A stretch of DNA of 41,253 bases. Source: Lachnospiraceae bacterium. Lineage in GTDB: Bacteria > Bacillota > Clostridia > Lachnospirales > Lachnospiraceae. The translations under genes and the position numbers were made by a program. How positions within the stretch are numbered: position 1 is the stretch's first letter; the number at the start of each line of letters is the position of its first letter. The notes under the pieces were generated by a model. The model made no database searches. It saw only the letters and a list, made by a program, of their open reading frames with translations, and had not been told where the DNA came from. Shown here one piece after another: positions 14,973 to 22,075 of this stretch. The stretch spans positions 1 through 41,253 of the forward strand of contig JAQUYA010000018.1 of the NCBI GenBank assembly GCA_028692055.1, given 5' to 3'.

Positions 14973-15668
14973 TTAACTACATTTATATTGTCTTTCACCG
15001 AAAATACCTGTTCCTACACGGACAAATGATGCACCTTCCTGAATAGCAACCTGGTAATCGCCAGTCATACCCATTGAAAGAAAATTCATATTAACATTAT
15101 CAATGTTTTTATTCATTATGTCAACAGATAATTGTTTCAATTTCCCGAAATATTGTCTATTTTCCTCAGCATTTTCCACATATGGTGCTATTGTCATGAG
15201 CCCCTGAATGGAAATATTTGAAAATTTGCTGATTTCCGCTACCAATTGTATAGCATCCTCATTTGTCGTTCCATACTTCGTTTCTTCTCCGGCAACATTT
15301 ACCTCCACCAGGATAGAAACCGTACAATTTTGTTTCAAGGCTTCTTTATGTATTTCTTCCGCTAATCGTACCGAATCAACACTATGAATCAAATATGTTT
15401 TTCCAATCAAGTATTTTACTTTATTTCTTTGTAAATGTCCAATCATATGCCATTTAATATCCTTTGGCATGCATTCATATTTTTCAACTAATTCCTGTAC
15501 CTTGTTTTCGCCAAAGTCCCGACAGCCATAGTCATATGCTTCCTGCAATAATTCTACCGGTTTTGTCTTACTGACAGCTATCAACGTAACATCAGAGCAT
15601 TTTCTATTCGCCGCCTTACATGCTTCTGCAATATTTTGTTCTACTATAGCAAGGTTTTCTTTTATCAT
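14973..15668 (-). CDS. YggS/YlmE-family pyridoxal phosphate homeostasis protein
   Basis: PLP-binding, non-catalytic TIM-barrel protein (PROSC/YggS family) that buffers pyridoxal phosphate. Signature segments are LIAVSKTKP with the PLP lysine, DFGENKVQE, WHMIGHLQRNKVKY, HSVDSVRLAEEI, VNVAGEETKYG and the C-terminal SMGMTGDYQVAIQEGASFVRVGTGIFG. The frame can begin at an ATG at 15680 or at 15668 (MIKENL). The second matches family N-termini, but its ribosome-site spacing is long, so the start is uncertain by four codons. It lies between a HlyD-like gene and sepF, its standard Clostridia neighbourhood, although why PLP balance should be tied to division genes is not known. Confidence 0.93.
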   Translation of the reverse strand: MIKENLAIVEQNIAEACKAANRKCSDVTLIAVSKTKPVELLQEAYDYGCRDFGENKVQELVEKYECMPKDIKWHMIGHLQRNKVKYLIGKTYLIHSVDSVRLAEEIHKEALKQNCTVSILVEVNVAGEETKYGTTNEDAIQLVAEISKFSNISIQGLMTIAPYVENAEENRQYFGKLKQLSVDIMNKNIDNVNMNFLSMGMTGDYQVAIQEGASFVRVGTGIFGERQYKCS

Positions 15669-15726
15669 TTTAATAACCATACCTTTCTCTCAACCTGCAC
15701 TCTTGTGACGAATCCACGACCATGTA

Positions 15727-17130
15727 TTAATGGACAAAATCATTTTCACTAACCGTTGAGGCATCCAGTACAATGTAATCATAAACACTTAGTCCATACT
15801 GCGTATTGGATTGTACAATTGCGTACTCCGTATTTTGATATAGAATAATAATTTGTTTAAAGTCCGCATATCCCTTATTGATGTTGTATACACCTATCAG
15901 GGTTGCTTTTTTACTAATCGGATACTTGTCATTAGAGTCCGGTTTAATAATATAATCACCAATTTTCAAGGAAGAATCATCTACATAATAATCAGTTTCT
16001 GTTGAATTATAAATGGTAGTTGGTACAAATTCTGTAGAAACGCTGCCGTCCTCCGCATAGGATTCTCTCATAAAGCCATCCGTGGTACCGTCACCGCCTT
16101 TGGTGATATAGGCAAGTGGAATCAGGAAAAATTCTTTTTCAACAATTGAAGATAGTGGTATCTTTAGTCCTGCTTCTTCCGTAAATTCCAGTTCAATATC
16201 AATATATCTGTCGGTACAAAAGGTAATCATGGAATTATTGAGAGCTAAATTTGCAAAGAGACTGCCATCCGTACTTTTAAGAATAGTTGCAGTTGCCCAG
16301 GATTCCCGCTGATTCTTTAAAAATTTAATCTTTACATAGGGATCGTCTGTAAGCTCCTGTGCCCTTTCTTCATCAACCGGAATCACAATAGACCAGTTTT
16401 CACTCCTGGATATTTTGTAAACAGGGTCACCTTTACTAACCAAATCATTATTCAGCTGCTGCTCCTTCTTATAAGAATCCTTGTCAAAGACTGCAGCTGT
16501 AATATCACTTTCCTTTAACGATTCATATCCATCTATATTATAAGAAACGACACCATCTTTGGGAGCTCGTCCAAAGTTTATCATACCATTCAGACTGTTT
16601 CCGGATAAAGAGCCTAAACTGTTCAAGGTATTGGTATTGGAAAGTTTTAATACTGTTCCTTGAATATCGTATTTGAAATCATATACCTTTGCAAAGTCTC
16701 TATTACTATAAGTATTGGTAAAGGAAAGAATATCTGTCTTTAGTTCTGAAATATTTTCATCGGTTAATGTGTTCTCGCCTGTAGCAGTATCTGTATTCAA
16801 TGTTTCAGAGAGCTTTCCTGATTCGTCCACCGAATAAACCAGATTACTGACACCTACTTTTTCGCCTTCTCTTGCATAATAATTAATATAACCGGAATAA
16901 TCACTGTTTATGATTTCTTCATCACGAATTGCAATTCCATTATACACATTCTCAACAGACAGGGTCCCTATGTTTACTTCATAACCAATAATATGATTGG
17001 AGGTGAAATACAAAAATACACATATAATAATATAAATAAAAATAATGCTAAAGATAATCAGTCCAATATTTATATTCAGCGGTTTTCTGTATTTTCGTAT
17101 ATTGTCTGAATTCTTATTAGTTGCCGTCAA
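15727..17130 (-). CDS. HlyD-like membrane-anchored protein of the sepF locus
   Basis: A 467-residue protein with a basic cytoplasmic N-terminus, one membrane helix (about 24-46) and a large extracellular part. The extracellular segment just after the helix (NGIAIRDEEIINSDYSGYIN, then REGEKVGVSNLVYSV) is a biotinyl-lipoyl-like half-barrel, as in HlyD/RND adaptor proteins. A second half returns near 205-225. No ABC transporter or outer channel is nearby, so it is unlikely to be a classical secretion adaptor. Its fixed place before yggS-sepF in Clostridia suggests a cell-envelope or division role (inference). The start is TTG at 17130 behind a very strong GGAGGAGGG. Confidence 0.82.
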   Translation of the reverse strand: MTATNKNSDNIRKYRKPLNINIGLIIFSIIFIYIIICVFLYFTSNHIIGYEVNIGTLSVENVYNGIAIRDEEIINSDYSGYINYYAREGEKVGVSNLVYSVDESGKLSETLNTDTATGENTLTDENISELKTDILSFTNTYSNRDFAKVYDFKYDIQGTVLKLSNTNTLNSLGSLSGNSLNGMINFGRAPKDGVVSYNIDGYESLKESDITAAVFDKDSYKKEQQLNNDLVSKGDPVYKISRSENWSIVIPVDEERAQELTDDPYVKIKFLKNQRESWATATILKSTDGSLFANLALNNSMITFCTDRYIDIELEFTEEAGLKIPLSSIVEKEFFLIPLAYITKGGDGTTDGFMRESYAEDGSVSTEFVPTTIYNSTETDYYVDDSSLKIGDYIIKPDSNDKYPISKKATLIGVYNINKGYADFKQIIILYQNTEYAIVQSNTQYGLSVYDYIVLDASTVSENDFVH

Positions 17131-17164
17131 ATTGCCCTCCTCCTATCAAATTCCCTATTCCCAT

Positions 17165-17195
17165 AAAAAAGCCCCGGCGCGAGGCTTCCGAGGCT
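17165..17195 (-). terminator. Strong terminator after the small P-loop gene
   Basis: On the minus strand AGCCTCGG pairs with CCGGGGCT (one G-T pair), followed by TTTTTT. It is much more GC-rich than its surroundings. It ends the cell-shape cluster and its trailing P-loop gene, eight bases after that gene's stop. Confidence 0.88.
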
Positions 17196-17203
17196 CTTAT
17201 GTA

Positions 17204-17623
17204 TTAAAGTGATATTATAATCTTAGATTTAAATGCATCCGGTACTTCATTTTCATCCATTGAAATACTAAGTATAAAATCTATCTTAAACTTCTCACTG
17301 ATTTCTTCTAATTTTGGAATTACTTTTGTTATATCTTTGTTGCTGATATTTGCTATCTGTAAAAATGAATCTAAATACATTTGCTGCAAATCATGATCCT
17401 GTGAAACAATTCCACATATAAAACCAATAAACTCTTCGCTTGTTACCACCAAGTAATCTAAAACATTTATAAGCCTCACTTTATTGTTTAACTCATACAT
17501 TTTCTTCGAACTCTTATCCAGATAAACAATATTTCCTTCTACTTTTTGGACCTCCGCATTTACTTTGTCTAATAAATGCTTCGTTTTTCCTTTTCCTTTA
17601 TTTCCGACAATTAATTGAACCAT
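17204..17623 (-). CDS. Small P-loop ATPase-like protein
   Basis: A 139-residue protein starting at the ATG at 17623, which has AGGAGGG seven bases upstream (the frame can be read to a TTG at 17629). Residues 7-14 (GNKGKGKT) are a Walker A motif right at the N-terminus. VEGNIVYLDKSS and KIDFILSISMDENEVP resemble later strands of a P-loop core. It is too short to hold a full AAA or PilT motor. Homologues are sometimes labelled 'twitching motility PilT', for which I see no support. It follows the D,D-carboxypeptidase by 99 bases in the same direction and ends at a strong terminator, so it may be the last gene of the shape/division cluster. The function is unknown. Confidence 0.75.
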   Translation of the reverse strand: MVQLIVGNKGKGKTKHLLDKVNAEVQKVEGNIVYLDKSSKKMYELNNKVRLINVLDYLVVTSEEFIGFICGIVSQDHDLQQMYLDSFLQIANISNKDITKVIPKLEEISEKFKIDFILSISMDENEVPDAFKSKIIISL

Positions 17624-17722
17624 AGTCAATCCCTCCTAAAGTAAATTTGTATTACATTAGAGCCTTTAATTGTGTTATAAACATAATTTTATTATAAATT
17701 ATCTCCTATGAAAAAACAACTA

Positions 17723-18718
17723 CTAATTCTTTATTTCGTCTAATAAATCTGACATTTCCGTATATAATATTCCACGCTCTTTTGAATGCAGGATTACAGA
17801 TACATAAGATTTTGCTGAAGTATCCTTTACATAGAGAATCAAACAGCTTAAGGCAGCATTTGTAGTACCGGTTTTACCACCTATAACCGTCACATTTTCA
17901 GGTGCATTATAGACCCCTTTTAAATATTGATTCGTCGTTTCAAAGGATAACTCTTTGGGTTCTCCAATGCTATCATAATATACGGTGTCATAAGAAGTGG
18001 TCTGTATGATTTCCGCAAAGCGGTCATATTTTAAAGCCTCATTGAATATTAAATATAAATCATATGCTGTTACATAATGATTTTCATCGTGCAAACCATG
18101 TGGATTAACAAAATGACTGTTTGTAGCACCTATCTCCTTTGCTTCTTCATTCATCATATCTGCAAATTCTTCAATGGAACCACCTATATGTTCCGCAATT
18201 GCAACACCTGCATCATTGGCAGAATGAATAAGTAACGCATGCAGTGCCTGGTCAAGTGTTAAGGTATCACCTGCCTTCAGTCCACATAACTGTGCCCCGG
18301 ATTCTGTTATTTCTGCATTTGCAGTTACGGTAATTACATCATCCAGATTTCCATATTTTAAGGCTACCAGAGCCGTCATAATCTTCGTTAAACTTGCCGG
18401 ATACATTTGGGAATGAATATTTTTCGCATAAACAACTTTAGAATCTGTAATATTAAATAAGCCTGCAGCCCCTGCTTCACTCATATCAACATCCATATTA
18501 TCCAGGATATCCGATGCTGAAACACACAAATCAGACGCAAAAGAATCTGCTACTTCTGCATCTTTCGTACCGAATATTGAAAAACTGCTAACTGCCATAT
18601 TCGGATTGTATACCATATCATATGACTGGTTTCCGCATCCCGTAAGCAAAGAGCTCAAAACCAGTACCATACAAATTAGTGGTTTTTTGATTGTTTTAAA
18701 GCTATTTGTACATCTCAC
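17723..18718 (-). CDS. D-alanyl-D-alanine carboxypeptidase, predicted lipoprotein
   Basis: Penicillin-binding protein of the PBP5/DacA class (peptidase family S11) that trims the terminal D-Ala of peptidoglycan stem peptides. All three active-site motifs are present: Ser109-x-x-Lys112 (PASLTK), Ser166-Ala-Asn168 (HSANDAG) and Lys282-Thr-Gly (GGKTGTT). The N-terminus has a hydrophobic segment ending in a lipobox, LLTGC with Cys28, so it appears lipid-anchored. Its 331 residues lack the usual C-terminal beta domain and amphipathic membrane helix, which fits the alternative anchor. The proposed GTG start at 18718 overlaps the end of mgsA by 17 bases, and AGGAG lies 12 bases upstream. It is the last clear wall gene of the rod/min cluster. 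Confidence 0.92.
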   Translation of the reverse strand: MRCTNSFKTIKKPLICMVLVLSSLLTGCGNQSYDMVYNPNMAVSSFSIFGTKDAEVADSFASDLCVSASDILDNMDVDMSEAGAAGLFNITDSKVVYAKNIHSQMYPASLTKIMTALVALKYGNLDDVITVTANAEITESGAQLCGLKAGDTLTLDQALHALLIHSANDAGVAIAEHIGGSIEEFADMMNEEAKEIGATNSHFVNPHGLHDENHYVTAYDLYLIFNEALKYDRFAEIIQTTSYDTVYYDSIGEPKELSFETTNQYLKGVYNAPENVTVIGGKTGTTNAALSCLILYVKDTSAKSYVSVILHSKERGILYTEMSDLLDEIKN

Positions 18719-19097
18719 GCCACTCTAAATCTCCTCTGTCCAACGATTTAATTAATAATTCGGCAGAAGCCAAGTTTGTCGCTAATGGAATATTGTGCAT
18801 ATCACATAAACGTAGTACATTATTAACGTCTGGTTCATGCATCTTTTGTGTTAATGGATCTCTAAGAAAAATGACAAGGTCAATTTCATTATGTTCTATT
18901 TGAGCACCTATCTGCTGCTCTCCACCCAAATGTCCCGCAAGAAATTTATGAATGGATAGATTCGTTACCTCTTCAATTAATCTTCCTGTCGTACCCGTTG
19001 CAAACAAATCATTTTTACTAAGAATGCCTCTGTATGCAATACAAAAATTCTGCATCAGTTTCTTTTTTGCATCATGTGCAATTAAAGCGATATTCAT
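18702..19097 (-). CDS. mgsA: Methylglyoxal synthase
   Basis: Converts dihydroxyacetone phosphate to methylglyoxal and phosphate, a bypass of lower glycolysis. The start is the ATG at 19097, with AGGAG eight bases upstream, giving 131 residues. Family motifs are ALIAHDAKK at the N-terminus, [12 protein letters not shown] (phosphate binding), [13 protein letters not shown] and [14 protein letters not shown] with the catalytic aspartate. It lies 14 bases after rodA and overlaps the carboxypeptidase gene, so it is embedded in the cell-wall operon. A metabolic enzyme inside a cell-shape operon is notable. Coupling of wall growth to sugar-phosphate level is a possible but unproven reason. Confidence 0.95.
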   Translation of the reverse strand: MNIALIAHDAKKKLMQNFCIAYRGILSKNDLFATGTTGRLIEEVTNLSIHKFLAGHLGGEQQIGAQIEHNEIDLVIFLRDPLTQKMHEPDVNNVLRLCDMHNIPLATNLASAELLIKSLDRGDLEWREMYK

Positions 19098-19111
19098 ATT
19101 TACATCTCCTA

Positions 19112-20221
19112 TCAATATTTTTTGGTATTCTGCAATCTAACATTCAATACAAATCCCATTCCTACAAAAAGGCTGACCAGCGAAGTCAATCCATAACTCA
19201 CAAATGGTAACGGAATACCTGTATTTGGTAAAAGACCTGTTGCTACTGATATATTCATAAAACTCTGAAATCCAATCAGTGCCGCCATACCGATACAAAT
19301 TAAGGTACCAGATAAATCTTTTGCCTTCTTAGCTATCATAACACATTTTAGTGCTATAAGTAAAAGTAATATAATTACAATGCAGCTACCTATAAATCCT
19401 AATTCTTCCCCTATTATTGCAAAAATAAAATCTGTTTGAGGTTCTGAAATAAAATTACCGTTTTTAACGGAACCAATAATATTATTATTAAGTCCTTTTC
19501 CAAATAGCTGACCTGATCCTATTGCAGTAATTGCATTTGTCTGCTGGTAGCCTTCCGCATTTGCATATTTTGCCGGCTGTAACCAGGCTAAAATTCTAGT
19601 TTGCTGATAGTCCTTAATCAAGTCCTGATTGGGTTGTAAAACCAAACTCAAAAAAATAACAAACGCAGGAACAATAACTGCCAATATTCCAAAGATTATC
19701 TTATAACTTAATCCACCAATAAAAACTAAAATACAAAAAATAATACCAACCATAATACTGGTAGACAAATCAGGCTGCTTATAAATTAACAACAGTGGAG
19801 GACATAATAATAAAACGAGTGTTGCCAATGTTTTAAAGGTATTTAATGTACTCCTATGTTTCATAATAAACTGTGCATAAAATAAAATCAATATTATTTT
19901 CGCAGTTTCTGATGGCTGAAATTGTATCCCCAGTAGATTTACCCATCTCTGTGCGCCACCGACTTCTTTCCCAAAAAGCGATACCGATAACAGTAACACA
20001 ATATTTAAAACATAAAATACCCAGTAGAAATTCAGAAAAAACGAATAATCAAACAGGGAAATTACAATCATTAGAAAAACACCTAATATCAATCCAATAA
20101 TCTGTCTGTCCTGTACAGATGCCCTTGCACTTCCTACTGCTAACACTCCTATGACTGAAATTGCAATCAGCATAATAACAAGCCCAAAGTCATAGTCCTT
20201 TAATTTATATCGTTTTAACAT
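19112..20221 (-). CDS. rodA: RodA peptidoglycan glycosyltransferase (SEDS family)
   Basis: Integral membrane glycosyltransferase that polymerises lipid II during cell elongation, working with PBP2. It has 369 residues and about ten membrane helices. Diagnostic segments are [25 protein letters not shown] and the C-terminal [17 protein letters not shown] typical of SEDS proteins. FtsW and SpoVE belong to the same family, but the company of mreBCD and pbp2 in this operon identifies it as RodA. AGAGGAATG precedes the ATG. It follows minE by 31 bases. Confidence 0.93.
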   Translation of the reverse strand: MLKRYKLKDYDFGLVIMLIAISVIGVLAVGSARASVQDRQIIGLILGVFLMIVISLFDYSFFLNFYWVFYVLNIVLLLSVSLFGKEVGGAQRWVNLLGIQFQPSETAKIILILFYAQFIMKHRSTLNTFKTLATLVLLLCPPLLLIYKQPDLSTSIMVGIIFCILVFIGGLSYKIIFGILAVIVPAFVIFLSLVLQPNQDLIKDYQQTRILAWLQPAKYANAEGYQQTNAITAIGSGQLFGKGLNNNIIGSVKNGNFISEPQTDFIFAIIGEELGFIGSCIVIILLLLIALKCVMIAKKAKDLSGTLICIGMAALIGFQSFMNISVATGLLPNTGIPLPFVSYGLTSLVSLFVGMGFVLNVRLQNTKKY

Positions 20222-20252
20222 ATCTGCATTCCTCTAATCGTTTCTGGTGTCT

Positions 20253-20513
20253 TTATTTCTTTAAATCAATAATTGGTATATTGGCATATAATGACGGAAA
20301 TAATGCATTTCGTCCTTTACTGTCCGTTTTTGTAATTTCTATTTCCATACTTTGCGTATCGATTTTCATATAATTGGAAAGTACAGAAATAATATCTGTT
20401 TTTATTTTTTCCATCATTTCCGGTGAACAATTCATACGATCCGATATCAATAATATTTTCAGTCTGTCTTTCGCAACATGACTGGAATTCTTCTTTTTAA
20501 ATAATTTCCACAT
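20253..20513 (-). CDS. minE: MinE cell-division topological factor
   Basis: Stimulates MinD ATPase and drives its release from the membrane, so that Min oscillates and the septum forms at mid-cell. The 86-residue length is typical. Residues 1-12 form an amphipathic membrane helix (MWKLFKKKNSS). The anti-MinCD helix region follows at about 13-30 (HVAKDRLKILLISDR), and the rest is the dimerising topological-specificity domain. AGGGGG precedes the ATG. It lies 12 bases after minD. A MinE-type system rather than the DivIVA/MinJ system of Bacillus is usual for Clostridia. Confidence 0.95.
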   Translation of the reverse strand: MWKLFKKKNSSHVAKDRLKILLISDRMNCSPEMMEKIKTDIISVLSNYMKIDTQSMEIEITKTDSKGRNALFPSLYANIPIIDLKK

Positions 20514-20525
20514 AGTAAGACCCCC

Positions 20526-21317
20526 TTAATTTCTGTGAAAGATTCCCGTTACTTTTGACCAAATACTCGTTTCCTGTTCGAAAGCAATAATTGGAATGTT
20601 TTCACCCAGCAGTCTTAGACATACATTGCGAAAAGCTCGTCCCGCAAAAGTCTGATTACCGACCAAGGGTTCTCCCTGATTGGTTGCAATTACAACATTT
20701 TCATCATCCGGTATTGCACCAAGCAATGGAATGGAAAGGATATCAACAACATCATCAATGGACATCATGTCACCTTTCTTAATCATATCCAGGCGTAATC
20801 GATTCAATATTAAATCAATCTGTTTAAATTCATTCGCTTCCAGTAAGCCAATGATTCTATCTGCATCTCGAATTGCAGATACTTCTGGAGTCGTTACTAC
20901 GATTGCTCTGTCTGCTCCGGCAATGGCATTTTGAAATCCCTGCTCAATGCCAGCAGGACAATCTAAAATCACATAATCAAACTGCTCTTTCAAATGATTG
21001 GTTAATTTAACCATCTGCTCCGGTTTTACGGCGCTTTTATCTCTTGTTTGTGCAGAGGGCATCAGATAAAGACTGTGATATCTTTTGTCTTTAATTAATG
21101 CCTGTTTAACCCTGCAATTTCCCTCAATTACATCTACCAGATTATATACAATCCGATTTTCTAATCCCATAACAACATCCAGATTGCGTAATCCAATATC
21201 CGTATCAATCATAACTACTTTTTTACCAAGTGCTGCCAAACCTGTTCCAACATTTGCAGATGTAGTGGTTTTCCCTACACCGCCTTTTCCTGACGTGATG
21301 ACAATTACTTCTCCCAT
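20526..21317 (-). CDS. minD: MinD septum-site-determining ATPase
   Basis: Membrane-cycling ParA-type ATPase that recruits MinC to block division at the poles. The 263 residues include the deviant Walker A motif (SGKGGVGKTTTSAN, residues 9-22), the Walker B region DTDIGLRNLD and the membrane/switch motif DYVILDCPAGIEQGF. The C-terminal end (SIWSKVTGIFHRN) is an amphipathic membrane-targeting helix. It lies between minC and minE with spacings of 54 and 12 bases. Confidence 0.97.
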   Translation of the reverse strand: MGEVIVITSGKGGVGKTTTSANVGTGLAALGKKVVMIDTDIGLRNLDVVMGLENRIVYNLVDVIEGNCRVKQALIKDKRYHSLYLMPSAQTRDKSAVKPEQMVKLTNHLKEQFDYVILDCPAGIEQGFQNAIAGADRAIVVTTPEVSAIRDADRIIGLLEANEFKQIDLILNRLRLDMIKKGDMMSIDDVVDILSIPLLGAIPDDENVVIATNQGEPLVGNQTFAGRAFRNVCLRLLGENIPIIAFEQETSIWSKVTGIFHRN

Positions 21318-21371
21318 ATTAAAACCTTGCCTTTCACATTTTACTTCTTTTTGTTTTCACAGTCCACTGGT

Positions 21372-22043
21372 CTAAAATAAAGAGCCAACCAGTAATTCTT
21401 TGGTAAGAGGTTCTATTACTATTTTTTTTTCTTTTATGTATGCAATTTTAGGTTGTACCTTGGGCTTTATTGACCATTTTGGTGTCTTTTCGGTACGGTA
21501 TTTTAAATCACCAATCTTTAATTTTTCAGGTGACATATCTAAGGCGACAACAAAATGCCCACCTTCTCCATTCCCTCCAGCATAGGCCTCTCCGTACAAA
21601 CCACCTAATATAATGATATCTTTTGTAGATATAACGGAGGAACCCGGATATACATCTCCCAATATCACAATACTGGTTTCCGTTTCCAAAGTCTGTCCAT
21701 TTTTCAATGTTCCCCTGTAAAATTGACCATTGTTACGATTGGGGCTGCTGCTTGTCTGTTGGATTGCCTTTAAATACATCTGGTTAAAGTTTTCATCTTT
21801 GCCAACCACACATACAATATCCAGCCCAGATACATCACATATCGTATCAATTACTCTTTTTTCTTCTTCTTTTGTTAAATCCCTTCCTTCCAGTGATAAT
21901 GCCAGTCTTGCATCCTGAAAGAATTTGCCGGACTCCTTGAATTTGCTTTTCAAATCAGAAATCAATGTTTCGAATTCGATATCGGAATCCAAAATCACAT
22001 TTAGTCCGTTTTGAAAGCTTTTTATTATTACACCCTGACTCAT
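21372..22043 (-). CDS. minC: MinC septum inhibitor
   Basis: Inhibitor of FtsZ polymerisation carried to the membrane by MinD. The start is the second ATG (22043), which has AGGAG six bases upstream, giving 223 residues. Residues 1-100 are the FtsZ-interacting N-domain. The C-domain (about 110-223) is the beta-helix that binds MinD and FtsZ, with RGTLKNGQTLETETSIVILGDVYPGS broken over 110-137 and a repeated GG-rich turn (IILGGLYGEAYAGGNGEG). The gene is 33 bases after pbp2. Confidence 0.95.
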   Translation of the reverse strand: MSQGVIIKSFQNGLNVILDSDIEFETLISDLKSKFKESGKFFQDARLALSLEGRDLTKEEEKRVIDTICDVSGLDIVCVVGKDENFNQMYLKAIQQTSSSPNRNNGQFYRGTLKNGQTLETETSIVILGDVYPGSSVISTKDIIILGGLYGEAYAGGNGEGGHFVVALDMSPEKLKIGDLKYRTEKTPKWSIKPKVQPKIAYIKEKKIVIEPLTKELLVGSLF

Positions 22044-22075
22044 CTGCATCTCCTCTGTCTTTATTTCAATTCACA

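Noticed and set aside
17204..17623. PilT twitching-motility ATPase
   Set aside because: The protein is 139 residues with only a Walker A motif. PilT is about 350 residues with His and Asp boxes, none of which is seen, and no pilus genes are nearby.
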